Shown: piece by piece, positions 5,595 to 12,484 of the stretch
How the letters are laid out: the number at the start of each line of letters is the position of its first letter
How positions within the stretch are numbered: the stretch's first letter is position 1
Source of the DNA: Rhodoferax sp. UBA4409
GTDB lineage: Bacteria; Pseudomonadota; Gammaproteobacteria; Burkholderiales; Burkholderiaceae_C
NCBI GenBank assembly: GCA_002390825.1
Contig: DGQR01000057.1
Coordinates: 20,123 to 36,836, forward strand
Length of the DNA: 16,714 bases
Reading direction: 5' to 3'
Notes under the pieces: model-generated
Databases searched by the model: none
What the model saw: the letters and a program-made list of their open reading frames with translations, nothing else
Told to the model about the DNA's origin: nothing
Made by a program: the position numbers and the translations under genes

Positions 5595-6362
5595 TCAGAG
5601 GTAGGTCGAGGCCAAGCCACCATCCACCGGGATGTTGACACCACTCACCCAGCGCGCCGCGTCGCTGCACAGCCAGGCAATGACCGAGGCCACCTCGTCC
5701 GGGAACGCCGGGCGCGCCATGCGGTGAGCATCGGCCTGCACACGGTCTGCGCCCAGCATGGTGACGAAATCGCCGAGGATAGGGGTGAACACCGGGCCGG
5801 GTGCCACGCAGTTCATGCGCACCCCGGTTTTCAGGAACCATTCCTGCGACTGCACCGTGTTCCACACAATCAGGGCTTCCTTGAAGTACTGGTAGCAGGT
5901 CTCTTGGGGTACCGGATTTTTTTGCAGCCACTGGGCCCCTGCGTCAAAGCCTTGGACTGCAGCCAACGCTTTGTGGACATCCAGCCTCAGCGGCCATTCG
6001 GCTCCGAGAATGGACGCCACATTGACAATGCCGCCGCCGCGCCGAATGCGCGGCAAGACCTGCTCGCTCAGATGGCGCAAGCCGAGGTAGTTCACCCGCG
6101 CCACCAGCTCGCCATCGGCAGTGCCGGGTACGCCGGCAATATTGCAGAGTGCGTCGATCTGTGCGGGCAATTGAGCCACTGCAGCATCGATACCGGCCAC
6201 CGTGCTCAAGTCCGCTTTGACAAAGCCCGCCATCGAGATGCTGGCGTCATTGCGGTCTACGCCGATCACGTGGGCGCCTTCAAAACGGGCCAGCCGGGCC
6301 ACCTCAGCCCCAATGCCGGAGGACACGCCGGTCACGACAATCGTTTTTCCATGCAAGTTCAT
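5595..6362 (-). CDS. calA: Coniferyl alcohol dehydrogenase (SDR family)
   Basis: The gene encodes 255 aa, the same length as CalA of Pseudomonas sp. HR199, whose remembered sequence it follows closely (NIAGVPGTAD, YLGL, ILGAEWP, CYQYFKEALIVW, NCVAPGPVFTPIL, GINIPVDGGLASTY-like end). It would oxidise coniferyl alcohol to coniferyl aldehyde with NAD. SDR landmarks are TGVSSGIG (11-18, cofactor), NIAG (74-77), Ser117, and Tyr157/Lys161 in the YxxxK motif. ATG 6362 was preferred to ATG 6365 because AGGAG is then 6 nt away; the difference is one residue. It follows the aldehyde dehydrogenase by 16 nt on the same strand, so both are one operon. 3-alpha-hydroxysteroid dehydrogenases are close relatives and remain an alternative. 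Confidence 0.85.
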   Translation of the reverse strand: MNLHGKTIVVTGVSSGIGAEVARLARFEGAHVIGVDRNDASISMAGFVKADLSTVAGIDAAVAQLPAQIDALCNIAGVPGTADGELVARVNYLGLRHLSEQVLPRIRRGGGIVNVASILGAEWPLRLDVHKALAAVQGFDAGAQWLQKNPVPQETCYQYFKEALIVWNTVQSQEWFLKTGVRMNCVAPGPVFTPILGDFVTMLGADRVQADAHRMARPAFPDEVASVIAWLCSDAARWVSGVNIPVDGGLASTYL

Positions 6363-6378
6363 CATGTTCTCCTGGTGT

Positions 6379-7833
6379 TCAAAACGGGTAGGCGGTGGCG
6401 TGGTCTTTGATGGTGACCCACTGCCACTGGGTGTATTCCTCCCAGTCAGCCGGGCCGCCCACACTGGTGCCGTTGCCGGCAATGCCGGGGCCGCCAAAGG
6501 GGTTGACGCATTCGTCGTTCACCGTCTGGTCGTTGATGTGCACCATGCCGGACTTGAGCTGCCGGCCCACCGCCATGGCGCGCCCCACGGAGGCCGAAAT
6601 CACCGCCGAGGCCAAGCTGCCGTGGTGCTGGTTGGCCAGCGCGACGGCTTCGGTTTCGTTGCGGTAGCTGATGATGTTGGCCACCGGGCCGAAGGTCTCT
6701 TCGTCAAACACCCGCATGCCGGGGCGCACACCGGAAAGCACGGTGGGTTGGTAGAACAGGCCGTCAAACGTGCCACCCGCCTCCAGCTTGGCGCCAGCGG
6801 CAATGCTGTCTTGCACCAGTTGGTGGATGCGATCGCGCTGTTTGGCGTCGATCACCGGACCCAGTGCCACCTGGCCGCTGGCACCATTGCCGACCGGCAG
6901 GTGCGTCGCCTTGGCCACCATCTTTTCAATCAGGCCTTGCGCCATGCTCTCGTGCACCAGAATCCGGTTGGAGGCCATGCAAATTTGCCCCTGGTGGAAG
7001 AACGCGCCCCAAGCAGCATTGCTGGCCGCGACGTCGAGGTCCGCGTCATCCAGAATGACCAGAGCATTGCTGCCGCCCAACTCGAGCGACACCTTCTTCA
7101 AATGGCGGCCTGCCAGTTCGCCGATGCGGCGTCCCACGGCAGGGGAGCCGGTGAAGGCAATCATGGGCACCAGCGGGTCGGTGACCAGCGCTTCGCCGGC
7201 CTCCGCATCGCCCGGCAGCACTTGCAACAGCCCTGCAGGCAGACCGGCCTGGGCGAATACGCTGGCAATCATTAAGCCGCCGCTCACCGGGGTACGGGTG
7301 TCCGGTTTGATGATCACTGCATTGCCGGCAGCCAAGGCGGGTGCCACGGCACGAATGGCCAAAATCATCGGAAAGTTGAAGGGCGAGATTACGCCCACCA
7401 CCCCATGTGGCACGCGGCGGGCCAGGCTGGTGCGGCCGTATTGGGTGGGCAGTACTTGGCCTTGGGCTTGCAAAGGCATGCCGGCCGCTAAGTTGCACAG
7501 CAGGGCGGCCTCGCGGATTTCATGTTGCCCCTTGGGCAGGATGCCGCCCGTCTCGCGGGCAACGAACAGCGACAGAGTGTCGAAATGCTGTTGAAACAGA
7601 GTCGCAGCACGGCGGAAGATCTCTGCCTTTTCGCGGGGATGCACCATCACCCACCGGGCTTGGGCAATGGCGGCTGCAGCAGTTGCCTTGGCAACGTCCG
7701 CCGCGTTGGCAATACCCAGGGTACACAGCACCTCGCCGGTGGCAGGTTCGATCACTTGGCGTACACCGTTGCCGAGCGCGGCCGGAGGGGTGGCTGAAAA
7801 ATCCAGCCATGCATTGGTCTCAGTCGTTCCCAT
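6379..7833 (-). CDS. Aromatic aldehyde dehydrogenase (coniferyl aldehyde / vanillin / benzaldehyde type)
   Basis: The gene encodes 484 aa, full length for the ALDH superfamily, cytoplasmic and NAD(P)-dependent. Catalytic Cys285 is in HQGQICMASNR, the general base Glu251 is in SLELGGSN, and Asn153 is in SPFNFP. The terminal TQWQWVTI is typical of the benzaldehyde/vanillin (XylC-like) branch rather than the shorter Pseudomonas CalB. ATG 7833 gives MGTTETNAWLDF; a longer frame upstream would run across the sigma-54 promoter, so it was rejected. AAGGA lies about 9-10 nt before the start. Being co-transcribed with calA, its likely substrate is coniferyl aldehyde, producing ferulate. Vanillin is the alternative. 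Substrate choice is inference. Confidence 0.85.
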   Translation of the reverse strand: MGTTETNAWLDFSATPPAALGNGVRQVIEPATGEVLCTLGIANAADVAKATAAAAIAQARWVMVHPREKAEIFRRAATLFQQHFDTLSLFVARETGGILPKGQHEIREAALLCNLAAGMPLQAQGQVLPTQYGRTSLARRVPHGVVGVISPFNFPMILAIRAVAPALAAGNAVIIKPDTRTPVSGGLMIASVFAQAGLPAGLLQVLPGDAEAGEALVTDPLVPMIAFTGSPAVGRRIGELAGRHLKKVSLELGGSNALVILDDADLDVAASNAAWGAFFHQGQICMASNRILVHESMAQGLIEKMVAKATHLPVGNGASGQVALGPVIDAKQRDRIHQLVQDSIAAGAKLEAGGTFDGLFYQPTVLSGVRPGMRVFDEETFGPVANIISYRNETEAVALANQHHGSLASAVISASVGRAMAVGRQLKSGMVHINDQTVNDECVNPFGGPGIAGNGTSVGGPADWEEYTQWQWVTIKDHATAYPF

Positions 7834-7895
7834 GGGAAAGCATCCTTTCAATCGGTTTATCAAATCGCCACTTCGCGAGTGGTTGTTTGATGGAT

Positions 7896-7912
7896 TGCAA
7901 GGCGCAGACCAG
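7896..7912 (-). promoter_or_regulatory. Sigma-54 (-24/-12) promoter of the aldehyde dehydrogenase-calA operon
   Basis: On the minus strand the sequence is CTGGTCTGCGCCTTGCA. It has TGG at -24 and TTGCA at -12, with exactly 10 bases between GG and GC as the consensus requires (YTGGCACGRNNNTTGCW). The three bases after TGG are off consensus. Transcription would start near 7884, giving a leader of about 50 nt to ATG 7833. The divergent gene encodes a sigma-54 activator, which supports the call. Confidence 0.72.
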
Positions 7913-7998
7913 CAGTGGGCGTGGACCCGGGAAAAGTGCACGGTAGTGACCCGGAGTTCACTCGAGGGTTAAGGACTTTCCCTAGGTGAATTTTTTGT

Positions 7999-8022
7999 GC
8001 GCGGCAAAGGGTTAACCCGCGC
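7999..8022. promoter_or_regulatory. Palindromic block in the divergent promoter region
   Basis: GCGCGG (7999-8004) and CCGCGC (8017-8022) form an inverted repeat around a perfect GGGTTAACCC palindrome (8009-8018). It lies between the sigma-54 promoter and the paired ATCAAATG repeats. It may be a regulator-binding or IHF-adjacent site. Another inverted repeat, AGTGA-N8-TCACT, is at 7945-7962. No known operator is matched. Confidence 0.3.
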
Positions 8023-8032
8023 CGAAAAATGT

Positions 8033-8075
8033 ATCAAATGATTAAATAATATAACGATATTTCACCATTTGATCA
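8033..8075. promoter_or_regulatory. Candidate upstream activating sequences for the XylR/DmpR-like activator
   Basis: ATCAAATG (8033-8040) and CATTTGAT (8066-8073) are perfect inverted copies with start points 33 bp apart, about three helical turns. Each contains TTGAT/ATCAA half-sites like those in XylR and DmpR binding sites. They lie 121-161 bp upstream of the -24 box, the normal distance for enhancer sites. They also sit just before the activator gene start, which would allow autoregulation. The AT-rich stretch between them could hold the activator's own promoter (TATAAC at about 8050). Confidence 0.5.
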
Positions 8076-8088
8076 CTTGAAAACCGTT

Positions 8089-9891
8089 ATGCCATCCAGG
8101 GCCTCACGCATCTCTTTGGCCGATGTGGCCCGCACCACCGGCACTGTGTTGGGCGGCGCACAGCCCGAGCGCAGCCGTGTCTTCGGGGGCGGTTTTGCCA
8201 GCACCTCTGTCAGTGGCGATGCGCACCCGAACTTGGCCGATATCAGCGAGTGTTTGTTTTTTTCGCCCGGAGACGGCCGCATCTGGCTGCAAGACCAGCG
8301 GGTCGTGCTGATGCACACCGAGGCGTTGGGCTCGCTGCGCCGCGAGATGGTGGACAGCCTTGGCCTCAAGCAAGCGCGCGGCTTGCTGACCCGGGCAGGC
8401 TATGTGAGCGGCGCCCGGGATGCGCAACTGGTGCGCAAGCAATGGCCCGACGCGGAGCCGCTGGCCTCTGCGATTGCCGGAACCCGCCTGCACGCGCTGG
8501 AGGGCATGGTGCAGGTGGAGCTGGTGCATGTGGCCTATGACGCCAAGACCGGCAGCTACGAAGGCGAATTCTTGTGGCACAACTCCAGTGAGGACGACGA
8601 GCACATTGCGGCCTATGGGGTCGGCGGGTCACCCGCCTGCTGGATGCAAGTGGGCTACGCCACCGGGTATGTGAGCACGCTGTTCGGGCGCCTGATTGTG
8701 TTTCGCGAGCTCGAATGCCGCTCCATGGGGGACGGGCATTGCCGGGTGGTTGGCAAATCGGCCCACCAGTGGGACGGCGTCGAGGAAGACATGCGCTATT
8801 TGAATGCGCATGAGTTCGTGGATGCCGCCGCGTATGACCGCGGTGAGGAGCAAGCCGCCGAGTTGCCCGCTGCAGACCGCGTGGCAGCCGACGCTATGGT
8901 GGGCGCGTCTTCGGCGTTTAAAGCGGCCTGCCAACAGCTCAGCCGGGTGGCCCGGACGTCGGCGACGGTGCTGTTTACCGGCGAGTCGGGCGTGGGCAAA
9001 GAGAAGTTTGCCAGCATGCTGCACCAGATCAGCCCGCGCAAAAACCAGCCTTTTATTGCGGTGAATTGCGCGGCTATTCCAGAGACCTTGATCGAGTCGG
9101 AGCTGTTCGGTGTGGAGCGGGGTGCGTTCACCGGAGCCACGATGTCGAGGCCGGGCCGGTTTGAGCGCGCCCATGGGGGCACCCTGTTTCTGGACGAAAT
9201 CGCTACCCTGAGCTTTGTGGCCCAGGGCAAGCTCTTGCGCGCCCTACAGGAGGGGCAGATCGAGCGCGTGGGCGGCACCCGCAGTGTGGCGGTGGATGTG
9301 CGGGTGGTCGCCGCGACCAACGAGGCCTTACGCGAGGCAGTGCGCAAAGGGACGTTCCGGGAGGACCTGTTTTTTCGGCTCAATGTGGTGCCCATCCATC
9401 TGCCGCCCTTGCGCGAGCGCAGGGATGACATACCGCTGTTGATGAACCATTTCATCCACCACTACCGCCGCAAGCACGATTGCGATGTCAAAGGCTTTAC
9501 CCAAGCGGCGGTGCGCCACCTGGTGAACTACGACTACCCGGGCAACATCCGTGAACTGCAGAATCTGGTGGAGCGGGCGGTGATTCTGGCGGATGCAGGT
9601 GGCTTGATTGATGTGCATCACCTCTTTACCGGCGGTGAAGTTCACCGCTCGGAGGCACTGACCTTGCGGCAAACAACCGATGCCGGTGTGCTGAATCTCG
9701 CGGGCAAAACGGCTGCTGCGCCCGTGCACCCGGTCTCGGCGGCGCAGGCGATGACTTTGGAGCAAACCGAGCAATCGCTGCTCCAAAAGGCTATAGCAGC
9801 TTCGGGGGGCAACCTGTCGGCAGCCGCACGGCTGCTGAACACCAGCCGCGCCAAACTGGCCTATCGGGCTAGAAAGCACGGGCTGGTGTGA
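8089..9891 (+). CDS. Sigma-54-dependent activator of the XylR/DmpR class
   Basis: The gene encodes 600 aa from ATG 8089; a TTG 12 nt upstream is possible but less likely, and neither has a clear ribosome site. Domains in order: XylR_N sensory region (about 48-155), V4R region (about 158-222, ending in ELECRSMGDGHCRVVG with its cysteines), a linker, the AAA+ ATPase (about 270-505), and a Fis-type helix-turn-helix (574-596, GGNLSAAARLLNTSRAKLAY). Walker A is GESGVGKE (298-305), the sigma-54 loop is GAFTGA (345-350), Walker B is GGTLFLDE (363-370). All key residues are intact. Such proteins bind an aromatic effector directly and are de-repressed without a phosphorelay. It is divergent from the aldehyde dehydrogenase-calA operon, so that operon is the expected target. 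The effector may be coniferyl alcohol or a related phenol (inference). Confidence 0.92.
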   Translation: MPSRASRISLADVARTTGTVLGGAQPERSRVFGGGFASTSVSGDAHPNLADISECLFFSPGDGRIWLQDQRVVLMHTEALGSLRREMVDSLGLKQARGLLTRAGYVSGARDAQLVRKQWPDAEPLASAIAGTRLHALEGMVQVELVHVAYDAKTGSYEGEFLWHNSSEDDEHIAAYGVGGSPACWMQVGYATGYVSTLFGRLIVFRELECRSMGDGHCRVVGKSAHQWDGVEEDMRYLNAHEFVDAAAYDRGEEQAAELPAADRVAADAMVGASSAFKAACQQLSRVARTSATVLFTGESGVGKEKFASMLHQISPRKNQPFIAVNCAAIPETLIESELFGVERGAFTGATMSRPGRFERAHGGTLFLDEIATLSFVAQGKLLRALQEGQIERVGGTRSVAVDVRVVAATNEALREAVRKGTFREDLFFRLNVVPIHLPPLRERRDDIPLLMNHFIHHYRRKHDCDVKGFTQAAVRHLVNYDYPGNIRELQNLVERAVILADAGGLIDVHHLFTGGEVHRSEALTLRQTTDAGVLNLAGKTAAAPVHPVSAAQAMTLEQTEQSLLQKAIAASGGNLSAAARLLNTSRAKLAYRARKHGLV

Positions 9892-9917
9892 GCCGGTGCC
9901 GGTGCCTGTGCCTGTGC
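9892..9917 (+). repeat. Short hexamer tandem repeat
   Basis: Two GCCGGT units are followed by two GCCTGT units directly after the activator stop codon. It is simple-sequence DNA, probably non-functional, and not a hairpin. Confidence 0.6.
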
Positions 9918-9975
9918 AGCCAGTTTGCGGCAAGGTTCAACCGTTAGCATTCATCCCACGCGGTTAACAGTTGGG

Positions 9976-9985
9976 TTGAATTCAA
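9976..9985. promoter_or_regulatory. Palindrome upstream of the MarR gene
   Basis: TTGAATTCAA is a perfect 10-bp palindrome about 80 bp before the MarR gene start in a 171-bp gap. It could be an autoregulatory operator, although it does not match the inverted repeat at 11649-11671. No convincing -35/-10 pair was found. Confidence 0.3.
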
Positions 9986-10062
9986 ATTGTTAATCGTTCC
10001 TTTTTTGATAGCTACTCGCGCATATTCTGCGTGGGCTAGGCGTTGATTTTGCTCTGAATCCA

Positions 10063-10641
10063 TTGAAAAAAATTTCTATCTCTGCCCAGTCGCCCGCGGT
10101 CAAGTCCAAGCCGGCGGCGCGTGTGCGCAAACCTGCGGCGTCGGCCAGTCTGGCAACTGCCAAAAGCGGGCGTCAGCGCACGGCGGTCCCTGATGTGCTT
10201 CCGGTGGAGCCTGTGGATACCAGTTATTTGCGCACGCTGGTGGGTTACAACGCCCGGCGCGCGTCACTCGCGATCATCGAGACCTTCATGGTGCGCATGG
10301 CGCCCTATGACCTGAAGGTGGTGGACTTCTCGGTGCTCTCGCTCGTCGCGCACAACCCGGGCATCACCTCCCGCCAGTTGTGCGCGGCACTCAACGTGCT
10401 GCCACCCAACTTGGTGGGTCTGATCGCGACACTGGAGCGGCGGGGACTGATTGAGCGTTTGCCCCACCCGAGCGACGGCCGGGCCATGGGGGTGCACCTC
10501 ACGCCCCAGGGGGTAGAGCTGATGGCGCAGGCCGAGCAAACGGCCTTTGACCTCGAGATGGATGCCACCTCCCGCTTGACGGACGCAGAGCGCAAAACCC
10601 TGATCCGCCTGCTGCAAAAGGTTTACACCCCGGCCGACTGA
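10063..10641 (+). CDS. MarR-family transcriptional regulator
   Basis: The gene encodes 192 aa if it starts at TTG 10063; the first in-frame ATG lies well inside the fold, so a non-ATG start is required. A basic, alanine-rich tail of about 45 residues (KSKPAARVRKPAAS) precedes the MarR core. The core runs from LRTLVGYNARRASLAIIETF through the winged helix (GITSRQLCAALNVLPPNLVG, then LERRGLIERLPHPSDGRAMG) to the dimer helices (LTDAERKTLIRLLQKVYTP). The wing signature DGR is present. MarR proteins FerC and CouR control hydroxycinnamate genes by sensing the CoA thioester, so a feruloyl-CoA-type ligand is likely here (inference). It is convergent with the amidohydrolase gene, with 8 nt between the stops. 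Confidence 0.88.
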   Translation: MKKISISAQSPAVKSKPAARVRKPAASASLATAKSGRQRTAVPDVLPVEPVDTSYLRTLVGYNARRASLAIIETFMVRMAPYDLKVVDFSVLSLVAHNPGITSRQLCAALNVLPPNLVGLIATLERRGLIERLPHPSDGRAMGVHLTPQGVELMAQAEQTAFDLEMDATSRLTDAERKTLIRLLQKVYTPAD

Positions 10642-10649
10642 GCGGCGCT

Positions 10650-11534
10650 TTACTCGCCGGCTACCGCTGCGGGGTCCAGGCGCAGCAAACGCACCGCGTT
10701 GTCTTTCAGGATGCCGGGCATCACCTCGGGTTTGAAGCCCGCTTCCTGGAAGTCTTTCATCCACCGCTCCGGGGTGATGAGCGGGTAGTCCGAGCCGAAC
10801 AAGACGCGGTCTTTGAGCAGGGTGTTGGCGTATTGCACCAGTTGCTTGGGAAAGTATTTGGGGCTCCAGCCGGAGAGGTCGATCCAGACGTTCGGCTTGT
10901 GGGTGGCCACACTCAGGGCCTCGTCCTGCCATGGGAAGCTGGGGTGGGCCATGACGATTTGCATGTCCGGGAAATCAATGGCTACATCGTCGAGGTGCAT
11001 GGGGTTGCTGTACTCCAGCCTCAGTCCACCGCCGCAGCGCATGCCGCTGCCGATGCCACTGTGGCCGGTGTGAAAAATGGCGGGCATGCCGTATTCGGCA
11101 ATCACTTCATAGATGGGCCAGGCCATCTTGTCGTAGGGGTGGTAGCCCTGCACCGTGGGGTGGAACTTGAAGCCCTTGATGCCGTGCTCTTCGATCAGCT
11201 TGCGCGCCTCGCGCGCACCCATCTTGCCTTTGTGCGGGTCGATGCTGGCAAAGGCCGTCATCATGTCGCTATTGGCTTTGGCGGCTTCGGCAATCTCTTC
11301 GTTGGGAATGCGGCGGCGGCCCATTTTGGACTCGGCGTCCACGGTGAACATGACCAAGCCGACTTTCTGTTCACGGTAATAGGCCACGGTTTCTGCAATC
11401 GTGGGGCGGCGCCCATTTTTGAAGTACTTGTCGGCGGCGCGGTCGTACTCCTCGCCGTAGTTGTCAAACGGATTCCAGCAACTCACTTCCGCGTGGGTGT
11501 GGATGTCGATGGCGCGCAGATTTTTGTAGTCCAT
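10650..11534 (-). CDS. Amidohydrolase family 2, probable 4-hydroxyphenyl-beta-ketoacyl-CoA hydrolase
   Basis: The gene encodes 294 aa of the ACMSD-like metal-dependent hydrolase family. Metal and active-site residues visible are Asp10, His12 and His14 (IDIHTH), His125 (FKFHP), His155 (IFHTGHSG), His197 (MAHPSF) and Asp249 (LFGSDYP). Start ATG 11534 has AGGAG at a good distance. In Agrobacterium fabrum an amidohydrolase in the ferulate cluster cleaves the aromatic beta-ketoacyl-CoA to give vanillate; this gene is in the equivalent context, next to synthetase, hydratase and dehydrogenase genes. It is divergent from the hydratase operon and shares its 148-bp regulatory gap. The family call is firm; the substrate is inference from context. 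Confidence 0.82.
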   Translation of the reverse strand: MDYKNLRAIDIHTHAEVSCWNPFDNYGEEYDRAADKYFKNGRRPTIAETVAYYREQKVGLVMFTVDAESKMGRRRIPNEEIAEAAKANSDMMTAFASIDPHKGKMGAREARKLIEEHGIKGFKFHPTVQGYHPYDKMAWPIYEVIAEYGMPAIFHTGHSGIGSGMRCGGGLRLEYSNPMHLDDVAIDFPDMQIVMAHPSFPWQDEALSVATHKPNVWIDLSGWSPKYFPKQLVQYANTLLKDRVLFGSDYPLITPERWMKDFQEAGFKPEVMPGILKDNAVRLLRLDPAAVAGE

Positions 11535-11648
11535 GGTTGTCTCCTGTTAATTGTCTGTGGACGCACGGGGGCAGCCTCCCTGATTGCGTGCTTCCCGGGA
11601 AGGATAGCAAGGGAAACTACCTAGAAAAAGAGCGTTCAAGTGACTTGA

Positions 11649-11671
11649 TTTGGTTATTAACTATAACCAAA
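11649..11671. promoter_or_regulatory. Candidate MarR operator over the hydratase promoter
   Basis: TTTGGTTAT (11649-11657) and ATAACCAAA (11663-11671) are perfect 9-bp inverted arms with a 5-bp spacer, the size and symmetry of MarR operators. TATAAC at 11662-11667 could be the -10 of the hydratase operon, so a bound repressor would block RNA polymerase. The MarR gene is about 1 kb away across the amidohydrolase gene. Confidence 0.62.
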
Positions 11672-11682
11672 ATTGCGCCATT

Positions 11683-12480
11683 ATGAAAACTTTTACGCAA
11701 CACCACGATATCCATTTCGAACGCCTCGGTGAGGAACAAGAAGTGGCGGTGATCCGCCTGACCCGCGGCGCCAAGCGCAACGCCCTGAACGACAGGCTCA
11801 TCCTCGCCCTGCGGGATCTGTTCGAAAACATGCCCGAAGGCGTGCGCTCTGCCGTGATCGCCGGCGAGGGCCCACATTTCTGTGCAGGCCTGGACCTGAG
11901 TGAGCTCAAAGAGCGTGATGCCGGCCAGGGCTTGCACCATTCCCGTATGTGGCACGCCGCGCTGGAGCGTGTGCAATACGGGCCCGTTCCTGTGATCGCA
12001 GCTCTGCAAGGCGCTGTGGTGGGCGGAGGCTTGGAGTTGGCAAGCGCTTGCCACATTCGTGTGGCAGATGCTTCTGCGTTCTATGCCTTGCCGGAAGGTT
12101 CCCGCGGCATTTTTGTGGGCGGCGGCGGTGCGGTGCGTATTCCCAAATTGATCGGCGCAGCCCGCATGACCGACATGATGCTCACCGGCCGTGTGTACAA
12201 CGCGCAGGATGGTGAGCGCATTGGTCTGGCGCAATATCTGGTGCCCGAAGGTGCTGCCTTCGACAAGGCCCTAGAGCTGGCGGTGCGCGTGGCGCAGAAC
12301 GCACCGCTGACGAACTACGCCCTGATGCACGCCTTGCCGCGCATTGCAGAGCAACCGGCCGACCAGGGGCTGTTCACCGAAGCCATGATGGCGGCTATTG
12401 CCCAAAGCGCACCGGAAGCCAAGACCCGTCTGAACGACTTCTTGGAAGGCCGTGCCGCCAAGGTACGCAAGCAGGACTGA
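11683..12480 (+). CDS. Enoyl-CoA hydratase (crotonase family), probable feruloyl-CoA hydratase
   Basis: The gene encodes 265 aa. The oxyanion-hole strand FCAGLDL is at 66-72 and GAVVGGGLELA at 110-120. Glu118 and Glu138 (ALPEG) are 20 residues apart, as are the two catalytic glutamates of true enoyl-CoA hydratases. In hydroxycinnamoyl-CoA hydratase-lyase (HCHL) the first position is serine, so this enzyme looks like a hydratase only, giving the beta-hydroxy thioester. Start ATG 11683 has no Shine-Dalgarno sequence. If TATAAC at 11662 is the -10, the transcript would be almost leaderless. An in-frame TTG at 11650 falls inside the operator. The gene ends 4 nt before the synthetase start. Confidence 0.85.
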   Translation: MKTFTQHHDIHFERLGEEQEVAVIRLTRGAKRNALNDRLILALRDLFENMPEGVRSAVIAGEGPHFCAGLDLSELKERDAGQGLHHSRMWHAALERVQYGPVPVIAALQGAVVGGGLELASACHIRVADASAFYALPEGSRGIFVGGGGAVRIPKLIGAARMTDMMLTGRVYNAQDGERIGLAQYLVPEGAAFDKALELAVRVAQNAPLTNYALMHALPRIAEQPADQGLFTEAMMAAIAQSAPEAKTRLNDFLEGRAAKVRKQD

Positions 12481-12484
12481 GGCC

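Noticed and set aside
6363..6497. N-terminal extension of the CalA frame to 6497
   Set aside because: It would overlap the end of the aldehyde dehydrogenase gene and add 45 residues absent from CalA; a good ribosome site exists at 6362.
7834..7941. N-terminal extension of the aldehyde dehydrogenase to 7941
   Set aside because: It would include the sigma-54 promoter at 7896-7912 and adds residues with no ALDH similarity.
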